From Cladophialophora immunda (lineage: Eukaryota; Ascomycota; Eurotiomycetes; Chaetothyriales; Herpotrichiellaceae), in assembly GCF_000835495.1 (NCBI RefSeq), contig NW_015622544.1:639704-703703 (forward strand): a DNA stretch of 64,000 nt, given 5' to 3'. The notes under the pieces were generated by a model. That model saw nothing but the letters and a program-made list of their open reading frames with translations, was not told the DNA's origin and made no database searches. This document shows positions 21,117 through 33,303 of the stretch, piece by piece. The stretch's first letter is position 1. The number at the start of each line of letters is the position of its first letter. Position numbers and translations under genes: made by a program.

Positions 21117-21463
21117 ATGCCTGGGAGCATATTGTCAACTCTTCATCATCGGCTTGAAAGGAGCGGACAATCTTTTCGAGGCGCTTGCGCAAGGTATCGT
21201 CAAAAAACGCTCGCGGTCGAGATTCCCGAAATGGGATGATGGAAACTTCTCCACTAGCGCGCATTTTCGCCGCAGCTTCGAATTTCAATGGATATTCAGA
21301 TTATCCAGCAACTAAGCGGGCTATATCGCTGGGCACGAGGCAAAGATTCACGGTTTCGCCGGTTCGAGACGCGAAGATATCCTTGAGAGACTCCTGCTTC
21401 CTCAGACTGCCCCCGACTCCTTAGACTTGAGAGAACCCGAGCCTGCGTGTCAAGCTGCCCATC
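21117..21463. promoter_or_regulatory. Divergent promoter, PPR protein / mS23
   Basis: These 347 bases separate two genes whose products both act in mitochondrial RNA or translation. A shared bidirectional promoter is likely. Part of the region is open in another minus frame, which could be a 5' exon or leader of the PPR gene. Confidence 0.4.
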
Positions 21464-22336
21464 ATGGGCCGATTAAACCTCACTGCCATCAACGTCCGCA
21501 AAACTGCGCTGGCCAAATTCAAGGCCAAACAAATTCCTTCAGTACCCAACTGGGTCGACATCGTCCACGACGTCCCACCAGCACAGATTCTCGTCCGTCA
21601 GCAGCCTGTCAAGCATCCCCTGACCAAAGTCCGCACACGAACTCTCCCAGGTGGGAAGACAGAACAATACGTGCAAATCACCGAACCCAGGAGACCTAAG
21701 TCAGCGAAGGCTCGCCATGTCTTCACTCCTAAACCACTGCACTACGAGGAGGATTCATTACGGAAAACCTTTTACAGCGATCACCCCTGGGAGCTGGCGC
21801 GGCCTCGAGTAATCGTCGAGACATCCGGAGAACAATACAAAAACGCAGATTGGTCCCAAGGCCTCATCCAGCCTGGGATCCCGCTATCTGGCGAATGTGT
21901 GGTACAACGACAGCTCTGGCTGCTGGAAAACATTCCAGACATCACCGTCCCGCAGGCCTACGACGCCGCCCGAAAAGAGTTCTACACGCTGCGTCGACGC
22001 CAAGAGAGAAGGGACAGGATCGCAGCCGAGGAGGCGAAACATATGGGCGCTCGATTTGGGAAGTCGGCCTTGCAGATCAGCATGGGCATTGAGAATGCAA
22101 TGTACAATGACTGGGAGAAATGGAGTCGGCAGGTGGTCTTTGAGCAAACGTCGAGAGCTGCGGCTTTTGAAGGCAATGTCGCTAGCGCTGAGGAGGAGGC
22201 TTTGAAGGACAACGTGCTGGAAGAAGGCACGACCCAACCACAGCAGCCAGGTGGCCGGCCTGCGATTGGCGCTGCTGTGTTTGCTCAGCAAGCGCAGTTG
22301 GATTCTCGTATATCGAGGCGTCCAGGTTCTTTATAG
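21464..22336 (+). CDS. RSM25: Mitochondrial small ribosomal subunit protein mS23 (Rsm25-like)
   Basis: Intronless gene of 290 aa. MGRLNLTAINVRKTALAKFK at the N-terminus, PSVPNWVDIVHDVPP (residues 25-39) and KARHVFTPKPLHYEEDSLRK are typical of fungal Rsm25/mS23. The region around YSDHPWELARPRVIVE, LIQPGIPLSGECVVQRQLWL and AYDAARKEFYTLRRRQER is also characteristic. The protein belongs to the mitochondrial 37S subunit, so it should act in the matrix. Its very basic N-terminus is both part of the fold and a likely import signal. The Ala/Gln-rich C-terminus of about 50 residues is variable in the family. The ATG is the first in frame and matches the conserved start. Confidence 0.88.
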   Translation: MGRLNLTAINVRKTALAKFKAKQIPSVPNWVDIVHDVPPAQILVRQQPVKHPLTKVRTRTLPGGKTEQYVQITEPRRPKSAKARHVFTPKPLHYEEDSLRKTFYSDHPWELARPRVIVETSGEQYKNADWSQGLIQPGIPLSGECVVQRQLWLLENIPDITVPQAYDAARKEFYTLRRRQERRDRIAAEEAKHMGARFGKSALQISMGIENAMYNDWEKWSRQVVFEQTSRAAAFEGNVASAEEEALKDNVLEEGTTQPQQPGGRPAIGAAVFAQQAQLDSRISRRPGSL

Positions 22337-22782
22337 GCGGTGCAGATGTAAATGCTCAAGAAGGATTGGGTTTCAACCAAATGTGTTGTAGTATCTCAAC
22401 CGCATGGCAAGACTCTTTTTCCAACCTGGACATGTGTCGCAACATTTTGCTAGACGGTCGATCGATGCTGCCTAACCCGGCGTAACCCAGCATCAAATGG
22501 AAATTCCTCCTCCGACCATTCCACCTAAAGTACCTCGTAGTGGTCGTAGAAGAAGATATACATGTCCTAAAACAGTTAGTTCGTCCCGTCCAAAGAGCAG
22601 CAGCACAGATTTTCCCAGAATGGAGAAAAGGGCTCCAACTTCTGGTCCGACTCGTTTCTGTCGGGCTCCTCGACTTCCTGCTCAATTCCCAGACCCTACA
22701 ATCATCCCCTATAATTAGTCTCTGTCGGACCGTCAGGAAAAGACTCCAATCGCTGCAGGGACCTTGTCTTTCCGCAGTCACC
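22337..22782. other. Intergenic, no gene seen
   Basis: These 446 bases lie between the stop of mS23 and the start of the Vfa1-like gene on the same strand. They probably contain the 3' UTR of the first and promoter of the second. No motif stood out. Confidence 0.45.
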
Positions 22783-23540
22783 ATGTCTTTACCCTTCCCA
22801 AACGTCTATCATCTCCGAACAGTAGCTGAAGCTTCATCCAAGGCCTGCTATGTGTGTCACAGACCCTCCGTCAAAGTGCTGATCACCCCTGACAACAAAG
22901 TGAGTGTCGATCTTCTTTTGTGGCCACATTCAGTCCTTTGAGTCTGTTCCATGGCGACCACCATACCAACTGGTCTTGTCAGGATTTCTTCTATGTCTGT
23001 GTTTCCCACCTTAGCGACAGAGGATTTGCTTCCCCTGTTGTAGACGCCGACGCGGAAGCCGCCAAGAAGAAAAAGGAATGGATGGACAAAGAAATCGAGA
23101 AGATCAAGCAGGAATACGAGGAGAAACAGCGCAAGAAGAAGGCTAAGAAAAAGGGTAAAGACGACGACAAAGACAAAAAGAAGGACGATGATGACGACGA
23201 CAAGGCTGAGAAAGAAAGGGATGACAAGGTCAGTCTGCTCTCACCGGTCCTCACGCTCAACCTTCGTCCTTGACATTGACGGCACGAATTTTGTAGATCA
23301 AAGCCATACAAGCTGGTGCAAGCACGAACGACAAACCAGAAGATATCCCTCGTGTCTATGCCCTGCACAAGTGAGTCATTCCTTCCATCCAGTCACCCTA
23401 TCCCCCAGTCTGAACTTGACAGAAATTTTTATCAAATGCGAATCGACCGATTGCGCAACCTGGAGGTTGCAAAACGGAACCAACAGCGCATGAAAGACCC
23501 CAGTTTCTTCCCTGCAGCGCCGAAAGGCGACATCTCATGA
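22783..23540 (+). CDS. VFA1: Vps4-associated protein 1 (Vfa1-like)
   Basis: Four exons: 22783-22899, 22983-23228, 23297-23370 and 23423-23540 (introns 83, 68 and 52 nt, all in frame) give 184 aa. The N-terminus has a Cys pair (CYVCHRPSVKVLITPDNK, residues 22-39), and after intron 1 DFFYVCVSHLSDRGFASPV completes the small zinc-binding fold conserved in Vfa1. The middle is a long Lys/Glu/Asp-rich helix (KKKEWMDKEIEKIKQEYEEK) with near-homopolymeric charged stretches. The C-terminus NFYQMRIDRLRNLEVAKRNQ and FFPAAPKGDIS is the family's Vps4-binding end. In yeast Vfa1 binds and stimulates the ATPase Vps4, which disassembles ESCRT-III on endosomes. No membrane segment is present. Identification rests on both conserved ends. 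Confidence 0.88.
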
Positions 23541-26500
23541 CCCGACGCCAAATTGACACCTATCCATATTCGTCCTGCATTGACCTCTAAACCATCATCT
23601 CATCTCGTTTCTTCTCATTCAACTTGCAGAGATGCGCCACCCTAGTAACTCGAAATGCGCCGGCTTGGCGGTGAGCTGGAAGTTGCATCTGAGACTGAGA
23701 AGACCGCTCGACACTTGTCAATTGCTTGCCGCCAATATTAACGCCTGTGCCGGTGCACTCTGCATATTGAAAGCCTGCATGCCTGGTGCATAGTTGTCTG
23801 CAGGGTGCTGCAAAGCTCGAGGTTGCTCCGGATTTAGGGCTAGCTGCCCTTGTCAGCACTAGCGTTCAGGGTGTGTTGAAGTCATCCCGCTGGTGGAGTG
23901 GACAATGTTTTGTCCTCTGCTTTCATCCATGTTCAGATATCAGCGGAGAGTCAGCGACCATAAATTTCTTCGTCCCCATTAGTGGATCTGGACGGGAGAT
24001 GATGTCGAGAGGACTCAGGTATTTCAGCCTTTGTTGTGACGACACGTGGTTGAGTACGACATCTCTCGCTCGGAAGGTGCATACAAACACGAGCTCGCGT
24101 GGTGCAGCTCGTGTTGACTCGAGGCGAGGAAAAGAAGACCGAAGGGGTCGACTCAACGTCAATACGACGATCCCGCTCTTGCATTTGGGCCTCCCGCTGA
24201 GCAGTTGCTTCCACCAATCTCGTTCGTCCAGGGGCTCGCTTACACATGGGCCCTATGCGGACGCCGTCGGGTACAGACGTGCGCTGAGCATGGCCGAAGC
24301 CTGATTCCCCAATTTGCACTGCTTGGGGGGGTCAAAGACCCAAAGCCGCGGGCTGTCATGAGACAACAAATCACACTTCTGGATCCCCTGCTTCAACATT
24401 CTATCCTACACTTGTGCGGAGACCGTGGTTATAGATGGCAAGCGAGATCCTTTGCTTGGCCAACCAGCCTTTCCATGTTTGGGGTAATGTTGGGGATCGG
24501 TATCGGGACCTTTCCCGGCCTAAGCTTTTAAGTTCTCACGAGGCTGAACTTCATTTACGTTTCACAATAACACGTTGCTGTCCCGGCCCTACCCGTTCAA
24601 CTTCATCTTTACATTTTCGACGAGGTGGACCTCTCCCTGCCAATATATCATGGTTCTTATGCTCTCGAATTCTATCCCAGACCAGATTCTGGGCCTCAGA
24701 TAAGCGAGCTTTGGCACGTGGACTGTCACAAATAGACGGAGTGTCTCCGATTGTCGCTCACTCGGAGTTCGGGCGGGCTTTGATTGTCATCTTTCTCCAG
24801 GGGTGGAGTGGATCGAGTCCTGGATGTCCCGACCCAGAAAGACAGTTGCACGTCTGACTTTCGGGGTGCCCGACGGTTCGAGTCAGCAAACCGGTTTCGA
24901 GGTGCGATGTTCACGAGCTCAAAGCCCGTTTGAAGACCATGAAACACGCCAAGCGAAGAACTGGGCTAAGACATGCGAACCTTGCGCTCTAATCATTCTT
25001 AACGATGAATGCCGCATGTCAGCATCGAAGGATTCGGCATGCTTGTTGGATCAATAAAGTATGCAACCAAGCGCAGGCCAAAGCATCGCCGTTGCGGAGG
25101 TGATTTGCGAAGCTCCTGATGTCGTGAGCCAACGGTCGGCGGCAAATGAGCCCTACCGTCCCTAAAGAATGCTCCATCTGCCAATTTAGCGAACGGTGCC
25201 CTATAAGGCTGAAACTTACAAACGCATCCATCGATGGGGTCATTATGAGAAGGCTGACGTGGAGTATCCCGAGAACGGCGACCACGGTTCGAGTTGCAGA
25301 ATTCTGTCAAGAGTATTCTCGCTCGTTGCTCACGCGCGAAAGGACGAAACGACCATGCCCAGTTGTCGTCGGACCACACTTCGGAGATACCTCTTGCATT
25401 GTCCACATGTTGTTGAAGGGGTGTGCCACACCAGACTGAGATGTGGGAACACGTCCGTTGCAGTCGGGGACCCTTTGTCCAACGCATTCCCTGATGTATT
25501 TGTCATGAAAAACATGCCCTTACATGCGTGAGCTGGGGTCAGGGCACCACCTCAGGGCAGGTATAGCAACGTTTGGCTAAGGACAAGGTGAGAGGGCAAC
25601 TGGCTCCCCTGGAAATCACCTAGCAAGAGTGGGGTGAGGTCTGCCAAAGGCGGTAGGTGCTCGGTAGAGCCAAACGGGAAGGGTGCACATGCTATGTGCT
25701 TACTCGTGCAGTCCTGACAGAAAACCACTGACCAGGAACAACCAGGCTGCGAAAGTGCCTCTTCCGCCTGTCTTGAAGAGGTAAAGAGCGGTCGGTCCAG
25801 TCTTCTCGGGCGAGAAAAATTACAGCAAGCAATCCAAGCATCCAGCAACTTCGTTTGCTGGTCAGCAGAACCACAGTGTCGCGTGTAGCTCAGAATTTGC
25901 CACGGCATGAGCTCTCGTTCTCACGGTGGAGGAGGGGCCGAAATGAAAAATATCTCCACAGAGGGAAGAGGCGTCGTTAACCGTTAGGTCTCCTGCATGG
26001 ACCCAAGAACGTCACTGTGCTTGAACTAACGCTTCACCGCGCCCTGCGACCGTTGGTAACGGAAATGTTAGGCGTTAAGCAGCGGCATGCTTCCAGAAGC
26101 CCTGTGAACACCAGGCGACCTCGACCTCTGCCAGGCGTCGGATCCGATCCACCAGTCGCTTCATGAGGGGGTTGTGGCTCTTACTGCAGATCGAAGAGGG
26201 ATAACAACATATTGGGCAAGTGTTAGTCATGGTCCCCGACGGATATGTTGTCTGAAATCCAGAAAACGTCGGGAAAGGTGGGATGGTTGAACCTGGTGCG
26301 GGCATGAGCGGTATCTTTCCCGCGTCGCTTGCAGCTGTCGTCGGTAAAGAGAGGCCAGGGGTGGTGGCATCCTGTTTTCCAGTGCTGCACGAAGCATTGA
26401 AGTCTGGCGGGAGGGATACTGCTTTTGTTCTCGCGTGGATCCACCCCTTTGGAGGGTGATGGGGTTCGAACACGGTATATTCTATGGCGTTCTCCGCTGG

Positions 26501-26748
26501 AGATAGCATGACTTGTTGTAGGATGACCGGATCGCATCAACCGCTTCGTGCGTAAGCATGTACGGCGTACGCAGTGTGGATTTCAGCCTTATCGTCCAAA
26601 CCAGGCCTTGGCCAATGCCTTGACCAATCTAACGCTTGTATCAACCGTTGCCCGTTCGCTGATTCAAAACATAACCCAGACACGGATATCCCCAGTGAGT
26701 CAAATGTGGTCTTGATCGACATCATGGTCAACTGGCCGGGACCGCTCG
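23541..26748. other. Gene-poor intergenic region
   Basis: About 3.2 kb between the Vfa1-like gene and the 3' end of YVH1. Only one frame here looks worth listing (26075-26509, separate entry). The rest holds short overlapping frames on both strands, no recognisable transposon domain, no tRNA and no long repeat. Confidence 0.45.
26075..26509 (-). CDS. Orphan ORF, possible small Cys-containing protein
   Basis: An ATG-started frame of 144 aa with no recognised family. It is Pro/Ser/Thr-rich in the middle and has a cysteine cluster CPICCYPSSIC at residues of about 98-108, followed by a basic helix-like stretch (MKRLVDRIRRLAEVEV). Its amino acid composition is more protein-like than other frames in this intergenic region. 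No splice partner upstream was found. It lies 239 bases beyond the YVH1 stop on the same strand, so it could also be part of that gene's 3' UTR. It may be chance; a transcript or orthologue would be needed to accept it. Confidence 0.3.
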   Translation of the reverse strand: MLSPAENAIEYTVFEPHHPPKGWIHARTKAVSLPPDFNASCSTGKQDATTPGLSLPTTAASDAGKIPLMPAPGSTIPPFPTFSGFQTTYPSGTMTNTCPICCYPSSICSKSHNPLMKRLVDRIRRLAEVEVAWCSQGFWKHAAA

Positions 26749-29188
26749 TCACAAGTTCCCATTCCCTGCCCTCCTCATGCCAGGAGGGAATCTCACCGCG
26801 CTGTCAAAGACTGCTTTCTTACCGTCTCCATTTCCAGACCCGAGCGAAGCCACAGCCCCATGTCCTGGTCCTTGTACTGGCCCTGTTGCCCTTGTTGATG
26901 AGCTTCCCACACGAACGCGCACCTCGTCCACTTTGCCCTTGGCCAATCCGAACCCGGGCGTCACCCACCCTCCACAACTGCAGCGCAGGCCCTGCCACGC
27001 AAACTTGCCGATGTTCGCCCCGCACCACTGGGTCGGGCACGTCAGTCGGCCGTCCAGCTGTCCCTGGGACAGGACGGGCCTCATCCAGGACAGAGGGTGG
27101 AGGAAGATGTGCGCGCAGGGGTCAGCCCCAACCGCCGCTGAGGGGTCGCGGTGCGGAGGCGGCTTGTGAGGCAGGATGAAGCTTGATTTGGCGAGCAGGC
27201 GCCTGCATTTGCGGCACTTGATTTCCACGTTGGCGGGCAGGGGGGGCGCCGGCGAAGGGGACGACAGCGTGATGTCCGGGTTCAGGATCTCGGTCGGCTC
27301 GTCGCTGTCCGGGTCCAGCAAGGTGAGACTCTGCACCCGGTCGCTGAGAGGATCATTCGCGCCACCGCTGGTCCCAGCGTCTCCCGCCCTTTGGGCACCG
27401 TCTTCCTGGCTGTTCTCGTCGTCTTCCTCGTCCCGAAAACTGATGTGGTCCATCTCCGGCGCCCGGTTTTCGCTCAGCGCGTCCAGCACGTTCCGCGAGT
27501 TCATCCACCGTCGGTAGATCTTGTGGCTCTCCAGTTGCTCCTGCGTGGTCGGGCAGCCCATGGCCTCGTACATGCGGAGTTGCTTGATAAACCCAGAATT
27601 GGGTTCGACCTGAGGACGGCCTTCGCGGACCAGCGCAAGGGCCGAGTCGACCGTAAGCGGCGTGGGTGGTAGGGACACCATCTCCGGGGCGGGTGAGAGT
27701 GATGACGATGAAGACGTGGCGGGGGCTTGGGTTGTGGAGGTGGTTTGGGACTGAGGGTTGACGATGTTGGCTGGTTGGCGAGAGTGCCAGAGTAGGTAGG
27801 CTAGAACGACTGTCGCGGAGCGGGAGACGCCCATTGCACTAGTAGATACATGTTAGCCATCATCGAAGTTATTTCAAAATATCACAAAACCTGCGCGTAA
27901 CATGGCAATGGTAATGGTGAGACCACTCGCAGCAACGGCGGTAGCGAGAGCAACGAGACCTTGGTCTTTCAAAGGTGGTCAAAGCGGCTCCTCTCATGTC
28001 AGTCTTATCAGGTACGATGAACAGCATTCAAGGGAAGAAGTCTCCAGATAACCCAGGCTCAGGACAGTGTGCCTCACGGTTGTGATTGTGACACGCCCCT
28101 TAACCCTCTCAGGAACCTCAGCCTTGCGGCAGAAAGACTTGATCACGTGGTTCAACAGCAAAGAATCAAAGAGAACCACTCGATGGGCGTAGCTGATGTT
28201 TGTCGAGCCGAACGACGTCGTAGGCTGAAAAGGGGTTCCTCTCACATGGTCTGTTGCTTATTCGGGAGAATAGGTCCTCCTCTGATCCAGAGTGGCGGTT
28301 CTGAACCGGGGTGCTCAGCGTGGCAAACCCGAGATTCGGCCAAGCCGCCAAACCGCAAATCTTAGGATCTTGGGGGAGGACGCGTGTTCTGTTCTAGCCA
28401 GCGTACAACACAGACCAGTAATTCAGAAGTACGGTCGGCGAGGCCGACTCAATGCTCTGAGAAGGCGTTGCTTTACGAGATGTGGACCAAGGCTCGCTCG
28501 GCTTTTGGACACCTGTGGTCGCCGACAATTGCAAGCGGGTGGTGTCGACGAGAACCACAGATGACGCCAAATCAAACAAGAACCAGGCACACGTGCACGA
28601 ACCCAGGTTTCAGTGTCCTGTGAGACAGATTTGCGCAGGCAAGGCAGAGGCTGCCATGGCCAGGATCAGGAGAAAAGGAGAAGATAACCTACCAGTGCAC
28701 AAGAACCCCGCCCGGGATCGGGTCGATGGAGCCATCTTTGAGGGAGGTGCCAGAGGTTTCCAACTGATTGGACCTTGAGTACTTTAGACCTTCGTGAATG
28801 AAGGCATTGCTCCGAGGGAAATAGGACAGAATGTTCGAGTCGTAGACATCATCCAGAGGGATGTGCAGGTGTTGGAAACCGCGAAGCGAGGCCCAGTCTT
28901 TTTGAAACTTCCAGTCCAACACCGAAACCACATGAGTAATGTTGGAGCCCTGGAGGATTTTCGGACGACGCAAGGCGTGAAATCTGAGGGAACTCGTCAA
29001 CAGGCGTTATCGGAACTTTCCTTGATTCTCCATCGGTTTGGGTTGGGGACCCGTTAGAGCCAGTCGACAACAGCAGGCCATGTTTCAAAGCGCCAGTCAT
29101 GCGTGGGAAGGACACTGAACTGAACCACATACCCATCAATGTACAAGTTGTAGCCTGGGACCTTGCTGGGCATAGTTGGGATGTCCAT
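26749..29188 (-). CDS. YVH1: Yvh1-type dual-specificity phosphatase
   Basis: Three exons, 29188-29133, 28983-28693 and 27838-26749, give 478 aa. Spliced, the start runs VPGYNLYIDGFHALRRPKIL and NITHVVSVLDW, the DSP entry motif; intron 1 is 149 nt. The active site VLVHCAMGVSRSATVVLAYL (residues 112-131) has nucleophile Cys116 and Arg122. Its Cys codon is split TG/T by intron 2, which at 854 nt is far longer than any other in the window. The C-terminus carries the Yvh1 zinc-binding domain: CRKCRRLL, an HIFLHPLSWM segment, then CPTQWC and RCSCGGW. Yvh1 releases Mrt4 from pre-60S ribosomes in yeast, and the zinc domain is essential for that. An acidic Ser-rich linker of about 100 residues lies between the two domains. 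Both domains look intact. Confidence 0.9.
27839..28692 (-). other. Long intron 2 of YVH1
   Basis: Intron of 854 nt with GTAGGT donor and TACTAG acceptor. Flanking codons TG and T join to the catalytic cysteine. No further exon is needed because the phosphatase motif is continuous across the join. No nested gene, transposon domain or clear repeat was seen inside, only short frames. Confidence 0.7.
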
Positions 29189-32100
29189 ATCGGCTCTCAG
29201 GAAACCGCCGCAGCTCAGACGATGAACGGATTCGGGCTCCAGATAGGGAAGAAGAACCGGCCAAGGCCAGCCACTTCGCGCAAGAGGGAAATTAGCGGTG
29301 AAGGGGAAGAGACCACAATGTGGACTGTGAGATGATGCCTTTGCTTTTCCGGAGAGTGGGCGAGGGTTGTGGTTTGAGGTTTTGCCTTGTCGTGGTAGCT
29401 AGGATCCCCCTCTTGATTTTTTTTTTTCATAGACACAAATTGGGTAGTGAAGGGGCGACAAGAGATTGGCTCGTCTGGGGTTTTGGAGCCTGGCAGTGGT
29501 GGCCTTGAATTATTGAAGCCTCGAGGCCTTGAAAAGCCTGGGTTGAAGGGGAAAAGAAAAAGTCGGATGAGCCTCGGCTAATGCCAAGACCAAGGTACGA
29601 GTAGGCGTCAACCACCAGTACCGAACATATGGTACGCAGCACCTCTTCACTTTCACTTCACTTTCACCTCACTTCCACCTAACTTCCACCTCACCTCGAC
29701 TCGACCTTGTTTTCTGTTTCGGAATGTAGGTCAGATAGAAACGTATGTAATGTAGTGTAGTATCTGACCTGGCGAGCTGGGTACTGGGTAGTCGCCTCCG
29801 CCCCACTGAGGTCCAATACTGGCACCCCCAGAGTGACCTGTGGCTTGCACTATCCGTGGCTGGTGAGAGTTGTACGTAAAATTGATCGGCCATGGATTAT
29901 GCTTAACGACCTTTCCGTTGTGTTTACCCGGCAGCACAACGAGGGGCACCCAGAGAGAGCTGAGACCGAGGTTTAAACACCCATTGGCGAACACCACGGC
30001 GACGATCAGAAAGACGGCGAGGCGCCTGGTGACGGTTTGACAGGGTCTCTGTCGACACCCCCCCCCCCAAAAACCCAACCGGCAAAACAAGTCTTGCCCA
30101 TCGACGAGCAAACCAGGAACCGCATCAACGCAGCGCCCCTGTCATCAGGCCTCTCTGGCTTGCTCAGCAAACACGCCATAGAACGGTCCAAAACACACAA
30201 CTCATTATCCTCCAGACTCCCTGTTCCGAGCCGGCTTCCGGGCCTGCATCACGCTGAACATCATACTCTGAGCCGGCTGGATTTGGCCGCCACCTTCCTC
30301 GAATGGAACCGCAAGCGATGTTTGATGAAGTTTCTGGAAACCAGCACTAGCGACCAGTGTTTGCAACAAGTCGGTCTGGGATTTTGGAAGCTTCGGAAGA
30401 GATGGCGGGATTGGGATTGGGGAGGGGGTTGTTCTGGTACCTGATAGGAATCTCCACATGGTCAGAGGGATCGAATCCGCACTTTTTGGTGATCCTTGTT
30501 GGGCGTACCAGTCAATCACTACTACTAGGGCCCCTGCTCTTCCGCCGCCATTGTTGATCTGAGATACGACGTCAGTTTGGGCCACTCGCAATGTTTCCCC
30601 AGTTTCGTTCGAGACCCGCTCCTCTCGTCCACCCTTGGCAGAGGGGGGCTCCCCAAGGCGGACCCAAGAGGTGAACTTCTTGCATCTCAATCGGCTCTAT
30701 GTCCCTGTCTGGCTTGTTGCTCCGAAGCCAGGCGCCGTTTCGAGGCAGATGCACAGAACGCCTCCTTGTGAAGGTTTTCCTGCGCCATCACTTGCCTGGA
30801 AACTTCACCCACCAGCCGATTGCCCATTCAGGCCACAGGCTGGAGAAGTTGATCAAACTGACCCCCTCCATAGCCAATCATGCCGGTGCAGTGGCCTAAC
30901 CGCCAGCCTTGTCGGCGTCCAAGGCTTCAAGCGCGCAATAATTGGCAAAGCCAGCAAGCTCCTGAATCCGCTACCCGATCGAGTTTGTGCATCTTTTGAC
31001 GACTCGCAAATAATATTATCCACATTCTGGAAATCATGCTGGGCCCTGGACCACCCTTGCCAACCACAGTAGACTATCAATCGAATACGAAGGATGTCGC
31101 GTCGACCCCTGCCTCCTTTCACCCGGCTACGAGTTATGTCGACGGTGTACCATCCAGGGACTTCCAGAACGTGGAGTAGCAATCAATCTGTGGGAGAAGG
31201 ATCTTATTCCGCGGGCAGGGGAGAGGCAGAGAAAAGACGGAAGATGCCTCATGCAGACCTTGGTCATTTCGGGAGTCGCTTGCACCGAGTGTACTGGTGC
31301 CACCTCGTCGGATTGATTGGATGGCGTCCCATCGACCCTGTGAACGCCGCTGGCCCAATAGAACAGGAGCAAGCCAGCAACCCACTGAGATACCGAGACT
31401 GTGAACAATATACCACCCTCCCGGTGAAAATTTGGCAACAGAAAGGGAGGTCTTGACTAATCACTGAGGGGTGAAACTGTGGGCTCTGTAGGGCATCACA
31501 GTCAGCTTCTCGTAGGGCAGAGGACTCCGGAAAACAGTACGTAGGGCTAGGACTTGGTGTGCTCATGATGGAGATCCGGACTGATCATGGCGAGGGCAGA
31601 GCTTAGGGAGAGGGCCGGGTCTGGAGTCGCAAACCAAATCCCGGGCCTCACATGCATCCCCGAAATGGACGCTAGGCGTTAGGGATACCGCACAGAAGCA
31701 AAGCCTGTCGCTCGAGTCAGTTGCGGTGCCCCCATGCAGGCCATCAGACTCGGCATGGGGCCCCCCCATCATTGAGGCCAGGGTCAAATGACACCCCTCT
31801 CGAAAAGTATCCCTCTGTCGGATCAACTCGTGTTTGATACTTCCCTGAGGAGGGCCGTTGCCAACACACAAGCACCGAAGGAGGGACCCTTTGGTCATTG
31901 TGAGCCGTTAGCTCCCGCTGGACGGGGTGGTGCTAGGATCCTGCCCAGTGCCCTGGTCAGCGTGGCCTCGGGACCTATGACGTGAAAGCGAAAACGAGCC
32001 CTCGTCCTCGCAGGTGGTCGGGGTGACAAGAAGCCTTGAACCCAGGGATCCATTGGAGCTAGACCGTCTAAGGTGAATGCTCTACATGCACGAACCCATC

Positions 32101-32546
32101 CAGAAAAACCTTGTTGCTTGCAGGCAATGGGGCACAATCGATATGCGCGCACACCTGGCCTGGTGCACCCTCGAGCGCCCTGTATCCCATGTCGTGGACG
32201 GTGCCCAGGTGCCCTACCGCAAGAGGAATCTTTTGGAAGGTTACGGGAAAGGGAAGATCGGTCTGCAAAAACGTTGCCGTCGAGATCTTGCCCGTTTGTG
32301 GAAGGCGATGGCTGGGGACGCACAGCGGACAGGAAAAGCATCTCGCATCACCCTAGCTGAATTATGCAAAACGCAAACAACGCCACCAGGCCATGGAACC
32401 CGCCTTTTCCGAGATACTAGTCATAAGGCTTCAGCTGGGGCCGAGTCCAGAGCGGCCAACACCAACCAGGTCTAGGTGCCATTTGCAAGTTTGTGGTAAG
32501 ATGAGAGCCATGATGATGATGGGCATAGTAGGAATGGGCGACGGGT

Positions 32547-32582
32547 GTGGTGGTGGTGGTGGTGATGATGATGATGATGATG
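32547..32582. repeat. TGG/TGA triplet microsatellite
   Basis: A run of TGG triplets passes directly into a run of TGA triplets. A similar compound repeat occurs at 42891-42912. Simple-sequence DNA, not coding. Confidence 0.85.
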
Positions 32583-33191
32583 CGATGCTGGGACGATGGG
32601 GGACAAATGATGCCGTGCTGTCCGACTCTTCCAGTATTCGTGTCATGGTTGTCCGCCAATTATCACCCAACGGCCCACCGCAGAACTAATGCCTGCGAAT
32701 CATTCCCTACGGCCATCAGCTCGCCTTGCCGACCTCGAGTGCACAACACCCAGGCCCGGCTGAGGTCGAGATACCCAAGAGGCCCTGACCATGGGCTTCA
32801 TAGGGCTACTTTCTCCTCAAATAGGTCCCACCACTAAGCGGCTGGCAGGTTTTGGCGGGGCACTCCAGGCTAGCTGCTCGTAGCAGCAGTGGCCCATCGT
32901 CGCCCACCGTTGCAGGGGCCTCGTTGCCTTCCACGCCTTTACTTAGTTCCGTGGACAACTCGGTCCTAGTCTCGTCGGTCTCATCAATAACTTCGATCCC
33001 TGGCGCCCTGGGCCTGGTACGCTCGCCCTATCGGGTGTCCACTTGGACTCTGGAGACTCCATCGTCACCCATATTACCGCCTGGGGACGCACGAGGTCAG
33101 CCCATGCCGCCTCTCGCCCACCCCTTCCTCATCAGCCACTACTCAACCTAGCAAGGTTAAGTCTCAGCCATTCTGGCCTGCTTATTGCTAA

Positions 33192-33240
33192 GGGGGGGGG
33201 GGGGGGGGCTCAGCGAGTGTGAGTGTGAGTGTGTGTGCGT
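33192..33240. repeat. G17 homopolymer and GAGTGT repeat
   Basis: Seventeen consecutive G (33192-33208), then GAGTGTGAGTGTGAGTGTGTGTG. The tract could form a G-quadruplex and its length is prone to sequencing error. Confidence 0.85.
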
Positions 33241-33303
33241 GGCTCATCATGCGCACAAATAGTAAAAGTGCAAGGGATCAGAAGACATGCCAACTTCGTA
33301 TGG

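Noticed and set aside
24866..24890. B-box-like GGTTCGAGTC word
   Set aside because: No matching A-box or acceptor stem at tRNA distance on either strand.
30058..30068. C11 run considered as a possible assembly gap or telomere-like sequence
   Set aside because: It is a plain homopolymer with normal unique sequence on both sides.
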